Source: CAVSUZ01 sp963795415
GTDB lineage: Bacteria; Pseudomonadota; Alphaproteobacteria; Acetobacterales; Acetobacteraceae
Length of the DNA stretch: 64,000 nt
Assembly (NCBI GenBank): GCA_963795415.1
Contig: CAWCHQ010000001.1
Location: forward strand, 1,240,001 to 1,304,000
Reading direction: 5' to 3'
This document shows positions 1-8,298 of the stretch, in pieces. How positions within the stretch are numbered: the first letter of the stretch is position 1; each line of letters opens with the position of its first letter. The position numbers and the translations under genes were made by a program. The notes under the pieces were generated by a model, which was not told the DNA's origin, made no database searches, and worked only from the letters and a program-made list of their open reading frames with translations.

Positions 1-542
1 AAACGCTTGCGCCGGCGCCTGTCGATCTGAACCAGGCTCTGCGCGGGATAAGCGAACTTCTGCGCAGCACGCTCGGCACAAACGTTACCGGAGACCTGCG
101 CCTGGCAGACGATCTCTGGCCCGCGCTGGTCGATCCGGTTCAGATCGAGCATGTCGTCCTGAACCTGGCGATCAATGCGAGGGACGCGATGCCGCAGGGT
201 GGCCGCCTGACGATCAGCACGAGCAACGTTTCGGCTGACCTGCAGGACAGTCCCGAGGAGCTGCCGGCAGGACATTATGTCATGCTTGCCGTGAGCGACA
301 CCGGGACCGGAATGACCGAAGAGGTTTCGCGCAAGGCGTTCGAGCCATTTTTCACTACCAAACCACCCGGCCGTGGGTCCGGGCTGGGCCTGAGTCAGGT
401 GTACGGCGTAGCGCGTCAGTCCGGCGGGGCGGTGCAGATCGAGAGCAGGCCTGGCGAGGGAACCATTGTGCGCGTTTTCTTACCTCGTGCTCCCGATCGC
501 CCGCGTGCAGGTGGTCTGGCCATGGCCGCTGCTTCGGGATAA
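1..542 (+). CDS. Sensor histidine kinase, C-terminal part (5' end outside window)
   Basis: The reading frame is open from the window edge (first full codon at base 3) to a TAA at 540-542. It carries the catalytic ATPase half of a histidine kinase: the N-box (NLAINARDAMP, bases about 162-194), the G1 box (SDTGTGM), the F-box (FEPFFTTK) and the G2 box (GRGSGLGLS), ending soon after the last beta strand. The dimerisation/phosphoacceptor domain and any input domain lie upstream of the window. A CheY-like single-domain regulator follows 112 bp downstream, so the two probably form a phosphorelay. The box sequences resemble hybrid or PAS-type kinases of alphaproteobacteria; the signal sensed cannot be inferred. 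Confidence 0.9.
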   Translation, partial: TLAPAPVDLNQALRGISELLRSTLGTNVTGDLRLADDLWPALVDPVQIEHVVLNLAINARDAMPQGGRLTISTSNVSADLQDSPEELPAGHYVMLAVSDTGTGMTEEVSRKAFEPFFTTKPPGRGSGLGLSQVYGVARQSGGAVQIESRPGEGTIVRVFLPRAPDRPRAGGLAMAAASG

Positions 543-654
543 CCTCTTTCCGCTTTTGGCCTCAAAGACACGGCCAGCTCCGCAAAAACCTTGAGTTACG
601 CTGGATAAATTCAACGCGTATGCTGCCGGAGCGGGGCTGAACGGAACAGGGCGG

Positions 655-1053
655 ATGCCGGCAGAGAACTCGCGAGATCTCAGGATCCTGGTGGCGGAGG
701 ACGATCCGCTGTTCGCAGCTACCGTTGAGGATTTCCTGACGCAGGAAGGCTACACCGTGTCCATCAGTGTTGATGGCCAGGACGCTTTGGAAACCGCGTC
801 GAGCATGCACATTGCGGCGTTGGTGACGGACCTGCGAATGCCGCGGCTGGATGGGATCGCCCTGGTCCGCAAATTGCGGGAGGCTCGCCCTGATCTGCCG
901 GTCGTCGTGATGACCGGATACGCGCCGGATAACTGGAATTCTTTCTTGCAGCGGGAGAGCGAGGCGCCGCTCATTTTGCTGGAAAAGCCCGTCCGGTTGA
1001 GCAACCTGGTGCGCGCGCTGGAACAGGTGCTGCACTCGGGTGCGGGTTCCTAA
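655..1053 (+). CDS. Single-domain response regulator (CheY-like receiver)
   Basis: A 132-residue protein that is only a receiver domain. It has the acidic pocket (EDD at residues 15-17), phosphoacceptor Asp59 in LVTDLRMP, Thr87 in VVMTGY and Lys111 in LEKPV, all in the expected order. There is no output domain, so it presumably acts by protein contact or as a relay partner of the kinase encoded just upstream on the same strand. The ATG at 655 follows a purine-rich GGGCGG stretch. The stop codon abuts a strong hairpin that may end the transcript. Confidence 0.9.
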   Translation: MPAENSRDLRILVAEDDPLFAATVEDFLTQEGYTVSISVDGQDALETASSMHIAALVTDLRMPRLDGIALVRKLREARPDLPVVVMTGYAPDNWNSFLQRESEAPLILLEKPVRLSNLVRALEQVLHSGAGS

Positions 1054-1088
1054 GCAGACTTTCGTGGCTTGTGCCACACAAGTCTGCT
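1053..1088 (+). terminator. Two-tier hairpin at the end of the response regulator gene
   Basis: Perfect 9-bp outer arms (AGCAGACTT at 1053-1061, AAGTCTGCT at 1080-1088) enclose a 2x2 internal loop and a perfect 5-bp inner stem (GTGGC/GCCAC, 64-68 and 73-77 of 10xx) with a TTGT loop. It starts at the last base of the stop codon. No T-run follows, so it is either a transcript-stabilising hairpin or a terminator lacking the U tract. Confidence 0.5.
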
Positions 1089-1105
1089 CAGGAGCTATTG
1101 AACAT

Positions 1106-1151
1106 GCATCATCTTATCGGCGGAGCGCCGAAACGCTCCACCGGATGATGC
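1106..1151. other. Second compound hairpin in the 1.1-1.5 kb intergenic region
   Basis: Outer arms GCATCATC (1106-1113) and GATGATGC (1144-1151) are perfect 8-bp complements, with an inner perfect stem GGAGCG (1122-1127)/CGCTCC (1134-1139) and loop CCGAAA. It lies 17 bp after the first hairpin. The remaining intergenic DNA up to about 1500 shows no convincing gene on either strand. Confidence 0.4.
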
Positions 1152-1506
1152 TTAGGATCAATCATAGGGACGGAAGCCCGACACCAATGCCGAACCTGAT
1201 GCCCGGGAATCAGTGATCCCATCCCAATCGCGTATAAATCTTTAGTGAATCGGCTTATTTTCAGCATCGCGACCGGCCGAGGCTGATCGCGCGGATGTGC
1301 GTGCCCGCACGGCAATAAAACCGGATGAAACATCTTCAGCGCTACTGAAGAACGGCGTTCCTGTTTGAGAGAAGATCCGCGCATTTTGGGAGGAGATCTT
1401 TTCGCTGCCCCATCTCCGGCCGGCAGCGAGGCACCCTGATCGGCCCTTCCGCCCTAGGTCAGCGCCCGGCCAGACTTTCGCGTGCTCTCTTTCGGAGCGC
1501 GGCCGC

Positions 1507-1560
1507 TTGACACAAGATTCGGCCCTTGCTATCTCCTACAATGCGAACACAAGTTCGCAT
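1507..1560 (+). promoter_or_regulatory. Promoter and palindromic operator of the iclR-led catabolic cluster
   Basis: A TTGACA -35 box lies at 1507-1512. About 17 bp later is a weak -10 (TATCTC, 1530-1535); TACAAT at 1537-1542 is a better hexamer but badly spaced. A perfect inverted repeat ATGCGAAC-ACAA-GTTCGCAT spans 1541-1560, just downstream of or overlapping the -10 and 32 bp before the IclR start codon. GTTCG/CGAAC half-sites are common in IclR-family operators, so autoregulation is likely (inference). Confidence 0.6.
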
Positions 1561-1592
1561 TCCGAACGCGAATTGGAGCGAGCGGCCGAGCA

Positions 1593-2411
1593 ATGCCGGA
1601 AAACGCGAAAAACCTCGTGCAATCGGCGGCAAAAGTCTTCGCGGTGCTGCGCGCCTTCGACGCCGGCTTGCCCGAGCTCACCATCACCGAGATCGCCGGC
1701 CGCGCCGGGCTCGACCGCGGCACCACCTTCCGACTGATCCATACCCTGCTCGCGCTCGGCTATCTCCGCCCCGTACCCGACAGCAAACGCTACCGCCTGA
1801 GCCTTAAATGCCTGGAGCTGGGCTTCCTCGCCCTCTCGTCACAGGATCTGCGCGCGCACGCCGCACCCCTGCTGCGGGAGCGCGTGCCGGCCATTGCCGA
1901 CGCAGGATCGCTGGGCACCCTGGACGGGCCCGATGTCGTCTATCTGGAGCGTGTGGATGCGCGCCCGGGACGCCACGACGTGGACCGCCGCCCGGGACGC
2001 CGGATCCGTGCCTACGGCGCCGCGCTCGGCCACGCGCAGCTCGCCTTTCTGCCTGAAGAGCGTCAGATCGCCATTCTGGAAAGCGCCGAACGCGTGAAGC
2101 TCTCCGAGCGCACCCTGGTCGATCTGAACGCCCTGCTCGACCGGCTGCGCGAGGTGCGCGCCCAGGGCTACGCCGTCTCAGACGGGGAGAATGCGTACGG
2201 CCTGCGAACCATCGCCGCCCCTGTGCTGGACACCGCCGGAGCTCCGGTCGCGGGCGTCAGCTTCACCATAGATGCGGGCCGGATGGCGATGGACGAGTTC
2301 GTCGCCTCCGCCAGGCCGGAGGTTCTGCATGTCGCCAGGGAGCTAACGGACGCCGTCCGCAACTCCGCGGGCGCTATCGGTGTTGGATCGCGACGGCCAT
2401 CATCTACATGA
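1593..2411 (+). CDS. IclR-family transcriptional regulator
   Basis: 272 residues. An N-terminal winged helix-turn-helix (about residues 8-70; ITEIAGRAGLDRGTTFRLIHTL is the recognition region) is followed by an effector-binding IclR domain (about 75-255). ATG at 1593 is preferred to upstream in-frame starts because the family normally begins a few residues before the helix-turn-helix and the operator palindrome lies just upstream. The gene's stop overlaps the start of the downstream acid-sugar kinase by 4 bp (ATGA), so it is translationally coupled to the cluster it probably controls. The effector is likely a sugar acid or an intermediate (inference from neighbours). Confidence 0.92.
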   Translation: MPENAKNLVQSAAKVFAVLRAFDAGLPELTITEIAGRAGLDRGTTFRLIHTLLALGYLRPVPDSKRYRLSLKCLELGFLALSSQDLRAHAAPLLRERVPAIADAGSLGTLDGPDVVYLERVDARPGRHDVDRRPGRRIRAYGAALGHAQLAFLPEERQIAILESAERVKLSERTLVDLNALLDRLREVRAQGYAVSDGENAYGLRTIAAPVLDTAGAPVAGVSFTIDAGRMAMDEFVASARPEVLHVARELTDAVRNSAGAIGVGSRRPSST

Positions 2412-3520
2412 CCAGCCTCCGCCTGCTTGCCGACGATCTTACGGGGGCCCTCGATACGGCGGCCGAGCTGGTCGGCGTCAGCGGGCGGGTCGAGGCGTTC
2501 TGGCAAGGCGCCATCCCGCCGGCGCTTCCGGCGAATGCTGCCGTGGACAGCGGAACACGGGAGCTCGACGCAGCCTCGGCAGCCGGCGTGGTCAGTCGGC
2601 TCGCGCATATGCTCAACGGCGCGGCGATTTCGTTCAAGAAGGTCGACAGCCTGATGCGGGGACCCGCCCTGGCGGAGACGGCCGCCTGCATTCGGGCCGG
2701 CGAGTGGGAACGAGCGGTGTTCGCGCCGGCCTTTCCCTATCAGGGACGGATCACCCGTGAAGGGGTCCAGCATGCCCGGGGTCCCGACGGGACGTGGTTC
2801 CCGGTGGGCGGCGATATTATCGCCCGCTTGCGGAACGAGGGCGTGGCCGCCCGCCCAGGCCGGCTTGGTGCACCATTGCCGCCGGGCATCAGCGTATTCG
2901 ACGCGGAAACCGACGAGGAACTGCGCTGCATCGCAACGCTCGGCAAGGCCGCGCCGGGCCCCGTGTTGTGGGTGGGCACAGGCGGCCTTGCCCAGGCGCT
3001 GGCCGGCGACGCCCCCAGCCACGCCGTTAGCCCCCTTCCCTTCCCGCTGCTGGGCCTGTTCGGCTCAGATCAACCGATGACCAGACAGCAGCTTGCGGCC
3101 TGCGGCCCCGATTGGGTGCGACTTCAGGTCGGCGGTCCGGGCGCAGTAGCGGCGATCGCGGCGCGTCTCTGTGCTTCAGGCCGCGTCATCGTCAGCCTCG
3201 ACCTGCCGTCTGGTCTCGCGCGCGACGAAGCGGCGCGGCGCATCGCCAATGAGCTGCACGAGCTGGTCCGGAAGCTGCCGCCACCCGGCACGCTGCTGGT
3301 GGCCGGCGGGGAAACCCTGCGCGGTCTATGCCTGTCACTCGAGGCGCGCAGCCTTAACGTGCAGGGCCGCATCGTGCCGGGGCTGCCGCGCTCCGTACTG
3401 CGCGGGGGTGCCTGGGATGGGGTTACCGTTGTCTCGAAATCCGGCGCCTTCGGACACCCCGATCTTTTGCGCGACCTGCTGTGCAGTGCCCATAGCCAGC
3501 CACTGAAAGGACGTAGCTGA
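2408..3520 (+). CDS. Four-carbon acid sugar kinase family protein (DUF1537-type)
   Basis: A 370-residue member of the OtnK/DtnK/DenK kinase family. The N-terminal substrate-binding domain begins with LLADDLTGALDTA. The C-terminal nucleotide-binding domain has the GGET signature (VAGGETLRGL) and ends with the typical VVSKSGAFG. Characterised relatives phosphorylate D-threonate, D-erythronate or 3-oxo-tetronates at C4 for a PdxA2-like dehydrogenase, which is exactly the next gene (1-bp overlap, TGATG). The precise substrate cannot be read from sequence. The start overlaps the iclR stop by 4 bp. It is slightly shorter than many homologues but both domains are complete. Confidence 0.88.
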   Translation: MTSLRLLADDLTGALDTAAELVGVSGRVEAFWQGAIPPALPANAAVDSGTRELDAASAAGVVSRLAHMLNGAAISFKKVDSLMRGPALAETAACIRAGEWERAVFAPAFPYQGRITREGVQHARGPDGTWFPVGGDIIARLRNEGVAARPGRLGAPLPPGISVFDAETDEELRCIATLGKAAPGPVLWVGTGGLAQALAGDAPSHAVSPLPFPLLGLFGSDQPMTRQQLAACGPDWVRLQVGGPGAVAAIAARLCASGRVIVSLDLPSGLARDEAARRIANELHELVRKLPPPGTLLVAGGETLRGLCLSLEARSLNVQGRIVPGLPRSVLRGGAWDGVTVVSKSGAFGHPDLLRDLLCSAHSQPLKGRS

Positions 3521-4560
3521 TGGCTTCCCGCCACCTCGCGATCACCATGGGCGACCCCGCCGGGATCGGCCCGGAGATCATCGTCAAGGCGGCGGCCCGG
3601 CTCCGCCCTCGTATCAATTCCGGCCATCTGGCGCTGCTCGTCATCGGCAGCAACGCTGCGCTGGAACAGGCCCGCGCGCGTTTTTCACCCGCCATCGAGA
3701 TCGCCGAGGTGACCGAGGCGGATACTGCCTGGCCATCGCTCTGCATGATGCAGGCCGGACCCGAGGGTCAGCCGATACCGCCCGGGGAGCTTTCAGCTGA
3801 TGGCGGGCGGTTCGCCTTCCAGGCCGTGGAGCGCGGGGTGCGCCTTGCCCAGTCCGGGCGGGTCTCCGGCATCGTGACCGCCCCGCTGAACAAGGAGGCG
3901 CTGAACAAGGCCGGATATCACTATCCGGGCCACACCGAGATGCTGGCGGAACTGACCGGCGTGAAGGGCTCCTGCATGATGCTGGCGCACGGCAACATGC
4001 GTGTGAGCCACCTCACCACGCATATCGCACTCGAAGACGTGCCGAAGCGGGTGACCGCCGAGCGCCTGCGGCGGGTGATCGAGCTGACAAACGACGCTCT
4101 GCTTCGTCTCGGCGAACGCGGCAGGCGCATTGCAGTCGCCGCGCTGAATCCGCATGCCGGCGAGGGCGGCCTGTTTGGCCGGCACGATATCGACGTCGCG
4201 GCTCCCGTGATTGCCGAGGCAGTTGCGGCCGGGCGCGATGTGGTCGGCCCGGTGCCCGGCGACACGGTATTCGTGAAGCTGCGCGCCGGTCAGTACGACG
4301 CCGTCATCGCGAACTACCACGACCAGGGCCACATCCCGGTGAAGCTGCTGGGCTTCGAGGTCGATCCTGCCACCGGCAAATGGAACGACCTGTCGGGCGT
4401 CAACATCACCCTCGGCCTGCCTATCATCCGCACTTCGGTGGACCACGGCACCGCCTTCGATATCGCCGGCAAAGGGATCGCCAACGAACAGAGCCTGGTG
4501 GAGGCGATCGAATATGCGGAGCGGCTTGCCGCCCCGGCCAGCCGGGCGCACGCGGCGTGA
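3520..4560 (+). CDS. pdxA: PdxA-family dehydrogenase (PdxA2-like, 4-phospho-tetronate dehydrogenase)
   Basis: 346 residues with PdxA hallmarks: MGDPAGIGPEI near the N-terminus, HTEMLAELTG (first metal His), ALNPHAGEGGLFG and NYHDQGHIPVKL (further metal and substrate residues). PdxA oxidises and decarboxylates 4-phosphohydroxy-threonine. Paralogues next to four-carbon acid sugar kinases (PdxA2) instead act on D-threonate-4-phosphate or D-erythronate-4-phosphate, giving dihydroxyacetone phosphate. The coupling to the kinase gene favours the catabolic role over pyridoxal phosphate synthesis; this is inference. The reading frame runs to a TGA at 4558-4560. Confidence 0.9.
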   Translation: MASRHLAITMGDPAGIGPEIIVKAAARLRPRINSGHLALLVIGSNAALEQARARFSPAIEIAEVTEADTAWPSLCMMQAGPEGQPIPPGELSADGGRFAFQAVERGVRLAQSGRVSGIVTAPLNKEALNKAGYHYPGHTEMLAELTGVKGSCMMLAHGNMRVSHLTTHIALEDVPKRVTAERLRRVIELTNDALLRLGERGRRIAVAALNPHAGEGGLFGRHDIDVAAPVIAEAVAAGRDVVGPVPGDTVFVKLRAGQYDAVIANYHDQGHIPVKLLGFEVDPATGKWNDLSGVNITLGLPIIRTSVDHGTAFDIAGKGIANEQSLVEAIEYAERLAAPASRAHAA

Positions 4561-4736
4561 ACGGGCTGCTTACCCCGAGCATGATCGAGCGGCCCGCCGC
4601 GATCCGGTTCGCGCCTGGGCTCGCAGCGGAAGCCGATGGCGGCCGAAGCGCGCACGCCATTCGTCGCATGCTGGACAACAACCCGCGCGACATCAGCCAG
4701 GCGGAGATCCTGGCGCTGTGCCGCGCCGCATACTGA
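4557..4736 (+). CDS. Possible small translationally coupled ORF of unknown function
   Basis: GTG at 4557 overlaps the pdxA stop (GTGA) and opens a 59-codon frame ending 10 bp before the next gene. The product has no recognisable family; its end reads RDISQAEILALCRAAY. Tight packing between two real genes and continuous same-strand coding support it, but it may be just a coupling leader or a remnant. No motif allows a functional call. Confidence 0.35.
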   Translation: MNGLLTPSMIERPAAIRFAPGLAAEADGGRSAHAIRRMLDNNPRDISQAEILALCRAAY

Positions 4737-4746
4737 GAGGATTGTT

Positions 4747-5628
4747 ATGACGGACCTGCCAATCGCCGGCGTTTTCTGCGCCTCGGTGACCCCGGTCACC
4801 GCCGATCTGACCCCCGACCACAAAGCTTTCGTCGCACACTGCTGGCACTTGCTGGAGCAGGGTTGCGATGGAATTGCGTTGCTTGGAACGACGGGCGAGG
4901 CGAATTCGTTTTCCAGCAGCGAGCGTAGGGCGCTGCTGGAGGCGGCTGTCGGCAGCGGCATTGCGCCGAGATGCCTGCTGCCTGGCACCGGTGTTACCGC
5001 GTGCACCGAAACAGTCGAACTGACCAGGCATGCGCTATCGCTCGGCGTGACCCGCGTGGTGATGCTGCCGCCCTTCTATTATAAAAGTATTTCGGATGAC
5101 GGGCTGTTCGCAGCGTACGCCGAGATCGCTGAGCGCGTCGGCGACGCCCGCCTGCAGGTGGTACTTTATCACATCCCGCAGTTCTCCGCCGTGCCGATCA
5201 CCTTCCCGGTGATCGAGCGGCTGCGCGCCCGTTACCCCGCAACTTTCGTCGGCATAAAGGATTCAAGTGGCGATCTCGCCAACATGCTGGCGATGGTGGA
5301 GCGTTTCCCTGGCCTTGCCGTCCTCGCCGGTGCTGATCCGCTGATGCTGCCGCTGCTGCGCCAGGGAGGCGCGGGTTGCATCACTGCGACCTCCAACCTG
5401 GTCGCGAGTGATCTCTCACTGATTTATCGCCATTACGCTGATGCGGCGTTCGCGGCGGAGGTGGAGGCGGCGCAGGCTCGCGTTGTAACTGCACGCACCC
5501 AGATTTCGCAATTCGCACAGATCGCCTCGATCAAGACGTTGATCGCGCGCCGCACCGGCCACGCGGGTTGGAGCAACGTCCGCCCGCCCCTGCTTCCGCT
5601 GACCGCGGACGAGGCCGCGCTGCTCTAA
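4747..5628 (+). CDS. DapA/NanA-superfamily aldolase (dihydrodipicolinate synthase family)
   Basis: A 293-residue class I TIM-barrel lyase. The catalytic residues are visible: GTTGEA at 48-52, Tyr141 in VLYHIP and Schiff-base Lys171 in VGIKDSSGD. Such paralogues cleave or dehydrate 2-keto-3-deoxy sugar acids, N-acetylneuraminate or dihydrodipicolinate. Here the setting (acid-sugar kinase, PdxA2, acid dehydratase, symporter) points to a sugar-acid substrate rather than lysine synthesis (inference). ATG at 4747 follows a good ribosome-binding site (GAGAGGA) and gives the standard N-terminus; longer in-frame starts are not family-like. Confidence 0.88.
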   Translation: MTDLPIAGVFCASVTPVTADLTPDHKAFVAHCWHLLEQGCDGIALLGTTGEANSFSSSERRALLEAAVGSGIAPRCLLPGTGVTACTETVELTRHALSLGVTRVVMLPPFYYKSISDDGLFAAYAEIAERVGDARLQVVLYHIPQFSAVPITFPVIERLRARYPATFVGIKDSSGDLANMLAMVERFPGLAVLAGADPLMLPLLRQGGAGCITATSNLVASDLSLIYRHYADAAFAAEVEAAQARVVTARTQISQFAQIASIKTLIARRTGHAGWSNVRPPLLPLTADEAALL

Positions 5629-5661
5629 AACAAATCCCCAGTCTACCGCAGAGGAACGCCA

Positions 5662-7053
5662 ATGGCGCAATTCAGCAATCTGGACACTGCGATCATCGTC
5701 GCGATGGTGATCGCCTACATCCTGTTTACCGGCTGGCTCACGGTACGATTGCGAAGCCGGACGACGGATCAGTTCATGACCGCCTCGCGTGCGCTGCCGG
5801 CCGTGGTTGTCGGCGTGCTTCTGATGTCGGAGTTCGTCGGCGCCAAATCGACGGTGGGCACCGCGCAGGAGGCGTTCATGTCCGGCTTCGCCGCCAGCTG
5901 GTCCGTAATCGGCGCTTCGATCGGTTTCCTGTTGTTCGGCCTGTTCTTCGTCAGGAAGCTCTATGGGTCCGGCGAGTACACGATTTCCGCCGCGATTGCG
6001 CAGAAGTATGGACGCGGCACCATGCTGACGGTGTCGCTGATCATGATCTACGCGCTTCTGTTGGTGAATGTCGGCAACTACATCAGCGGCGCGGCGGCAA
6101 TCGCCACCGTGCTCAAGATCAATCTTCCGGTTGCGATGTGCATCATCGCGGTGGTTAGCACGTTTTATTACGTGATGGGGGGCATGAAGGGCGTGGCATA
6201 TGTCACCGTCCTGCACACGGCGATGAAGATCATCGGGGTTGCTCTGATCCTTGGCGTCGCACTCTACGCAACCGGCGGAATTCACCCGATGGTGTCCAAG
6301 CTGCCCCCGCAATACTTCACCTGGGACGGCAGCATCGGCGGATCGACTATTCTCGCGTGGACCATCGGGACGACGGGCGCGATCTTCTCGACGCAGTTCA
6401 TCATGCAGGCCATCTCCTCGGCCCATAGCGCGGCCGATGCGCGGCGTTCCACCTTGTATGCCGCCGCGCTTTGTCTGCCGCTTGGCCTCGCCCTGGGACT
6501 GATCGGCGTCGCCGCGAAGTTCCTCTATCCGTCGATGAAGAGTCTGTATGCGCTGCCGGTCTTCCTGCAACGGATGCACCCATTGCTGGCGGGGCTCGTC
6601 ACCACATCGCTGGTCGCCTCGGTGTTCGTCAGCGTCAGCACGGTCGCGCTGGCGATCGCGTCGCTGATCATGCGTGACTTCTACGAACCATATTTTCATC
6701 CGACACCAGATCAGGAGCTGCGGGCGACGCAGATTATATCGTTGGTGATCGCATTCGTGCCGCTCATCTTCGTCTTCTTCGTGCCGGTCATCCTGAAACT
6801 GTCGTTCTTCACCCGCGCGCTTCGGCTGTCGATCGGCATCGTCGCGGTGATGGGTTTCTACCTGCCGATGTTCAACAGCGGCCGTGGCGCCACGCTTGGC
6901 CTGCTGTCGGCGGCAGTGCTCACCTCGGTCTGGTACATGCTCGGCAACCCGTACGGCATCGATAACATGTATGTGGCTGCGGTGACGCCCATCGTAGTGA
7001 TGGTGATCGAGCGCGCCCTGAGCTGGCCAAGGCGCGCGATTGTCGTGTCCTGA
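5662..7053 (+). CDS. Sodium:solute symporter (SSS family) for a sugar acid or carboxylate
   Basis: 463 residues with about 12-13 hydrophobic helices evenly spread. The N-terminal region (GWLTVRLRSRTTDQF, then a VGVLLMSEFVGAKST helix) matches SSS transporters, as does the YYVMGGMKGVAYVTV segment. It sits between the aldolase and the sialidase-fold gene on the same strand, with its stop adjoining the next gene, so it is most likely the uptake system of this pathway. Substrate specificity cannot be assigned from sequence; tartrate, threonate or another short sugar acid is the contextual guess. Confidence 0.88.
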   Translation: MAQFSNLDTAIIVAMVIAYILFTGWLTVRLRSRTTDQFMTASRALPAVVVGVLLMSEFVGAKSTVGTAQEAFMSGFAASWSVIGASIGFLLFGLFFVRKLYGSGEYTISAAIAQKYGRGTMLTVSLIMIYALLLVNVGNYISGAAAIATVLKINLPVAMCIIAVVSTFYYVMGGMKGVAYVTVLHTAMKIIGVALILGVALYATGGIHPMVSKLPPQYFTWDGSIGGSTILAWTIGTTGAIFSTQFIMQAISSAHSAADARRSTLYAAALCLPLGLALGLIGVAAKFLYPSMKSLYALPVFLQRMHPLLAGLVTTSLVASVFVSVSTVALAIASLIMRDFYEPYFHPTPDQELRATQIISLVIAFVPLIFVFFVPVILKLSFFTRALRLSIGIVAVMGFYLPMFNSGRGATLGLLSAAVLTSVWYMLGNPYGIDNMYVAAVTPIVVMVIERALSWPRRAIVVS

Positions 7054-7070
7054 TGATGGAGGGATCGTCC

Positions 7071-8288
7071 ATGAATCTCACAATCGACCCCGGAGTGCGC
7101 ACCGACCGCCTCGGGCAGCCGGACGCCGCGATTGTTCGCGCGTCTACCAGCGATCCGGCGCGGTTGGAGGCGTACCTGCCCTCCCCGTGCGTGCAGAACC
7201 ATGCCGCCAACATCATGCCTCTGCCCAGCGGCGACCTCGGCTGTGTGTGGTTTGGCGGCACGCAGGAGGGTATTCCTGACATCTCGGTCTATTTTTCGTG
7301 GCTGCCCGCGGGACAGGATCGCTGGTCGGAACCGGTGCGGCTCTCGGATGATCCTGCTCGCTCGGAGCAGAACCCGATCCTGTTCCCCGCACCGGATGGA
7401 CGCCTGTGGCTGCTGTGGACGGCGCAGCTTTCCGGCAACCAGGATACGGCCATCGTTCGCCGCCGGATTTCCGTTGACAGCGGCCGGAACTGGGGGCCCA
7501 TCGAGACGCTGTTCGACCGGGTGGGCACATCGGGCGTCTTCGTGCGTCAGCCGCCGGCGGTGCTCGATAATGGCGACATCGTGCTGCCGATATTTTACTG
7601 CCACGCCCGGCCCGGCGAGAAATGGGTCGGCAGCTACGACACGAGTGCCGTGCGGATTTCCGCCGATGGCGGTCGCAACTGGCAGGAGTATCCTGTGCCG
7701 GACAGTACCGGCTGCGTTCATATGGGTGTTGAGCAACTGAAGGACGGCTCGCTGCTCGCTTTGTTCCGGAGCCGTTGGGCGGACAGCATCTACGTCAGCC
7801 GCTCGGCGGACCGCGGCCGCACCTGGTCCGTTCCCATGCCGAGTGCACTGCCCAACAACAATTCGTCAATCCAGTTCACCGTGCTCGCCAATGGCCATCT
7901 TGCGCTGGTATTCAACGATATCAACGCCGACGGCGTCACCGAGCGCCGCGCCTCGCTGTACGACGATATTGAGGAAGGTGGCACGGACGTAAAGGAACCG
8001 GACGTAAAGCCGCACCAGCGCGCGGCGTTCTGGGGTGTGCCCCGCGCACCGATGACACTCGCGATCTCCGAGGACGGAGGGTGGACGTGGCCTTGCAAGC
8101 GCAACCTGGAAGTCGGAGATGGTTACTGCATGACCAACAATTCGCGCGAGCAGTTGAACCGCGAATTCTCCTATCCCTCCATCAAACAGGGATCGGACGG
8201 CGCGTTGCACATCGCGTTCACCTACTTCCGGCAGGCAATCAAATACGTTCGCGTCAGGGAAGATTGGATCCGGTCCGGCGAGCAGTAG
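7071..8288 (+). CDS. Cytosolic sialidase-fold (BNR/Asp-box) protein of unclear reaction
   Basis: 405 residues with repeated Asp-box-like motifs (SVDSGRNWG, SADGGRNWQ, SADRGRTWS, SEDGGWTW) of the six-bladed sialidase propeller. An early hydrophobic helix is absent, so no signal peptide is seen and the protein should be cytoplasmic, unlike secreted exo-sialidases. An alternative start at 7053 overlaps the symporter stop; ATG 7071 is chosen because GGAGGG precedes it at normal spacing. Homologues are commonly labelled exo-alpha-sialidase, but nothing else here fits sialic acid use and the neighbours act on four-carbon acids, so another hydrolase, lactonase or isomerase role is possible. Confidence 0.85.
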   Translation: MNLTIDPGVRTDRLGQPDAAIVRASTSDPARLEAYLPSPCVQNHAANIMPLPSGDLGCVWFGGTQEGIPDISVYFSWLPAGQDRWSEPVRLSDDPARSEQNPILFPAPDGRLWLLWTAQLSGNQDTAIVRRRISVDSGRNWGPIETLFDRVGTSGVFVRQPPAVLDNGDIVLPIFYCHARPGEKWVGSYDTSAVRISADGGRNWQEYPVPDSTGCVHMGVEQLKDGSLLALFRSRWADSIYVSRSADRGRTWSVPMPSALPNNNSSIQFTVLANGHLALVFNDINADGVTERRASLYDDIEEGGTDVKEPDVKPHQRAAFWGVPRAPMTLAISEDGGWTWPCKRNLEVGDGYCMTNNSREQLNREFSYPSIKQGSDGALHIAFTYFRQAIKYVRVREDWIRSGEQ

Positions 8289-8298
8289 GGCGCGGCGG

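Noticed and set aside
1109..1384. Open frame on the minus strand in the gene-free 1.1-1.5 kb region
   Set aside because: Covers the hairpins, has no ribosome-binding site or recognisable protein features, and GC-rich DNA gives such frames by chance.
5416..6699. 427-codon minus-strand frame over the symporter and aldolase genes
   Set aside because: Lies opposite clear family matches; its Arg/Asp/His-rich composition is typical of a shadow frame in GC-rich DNA.
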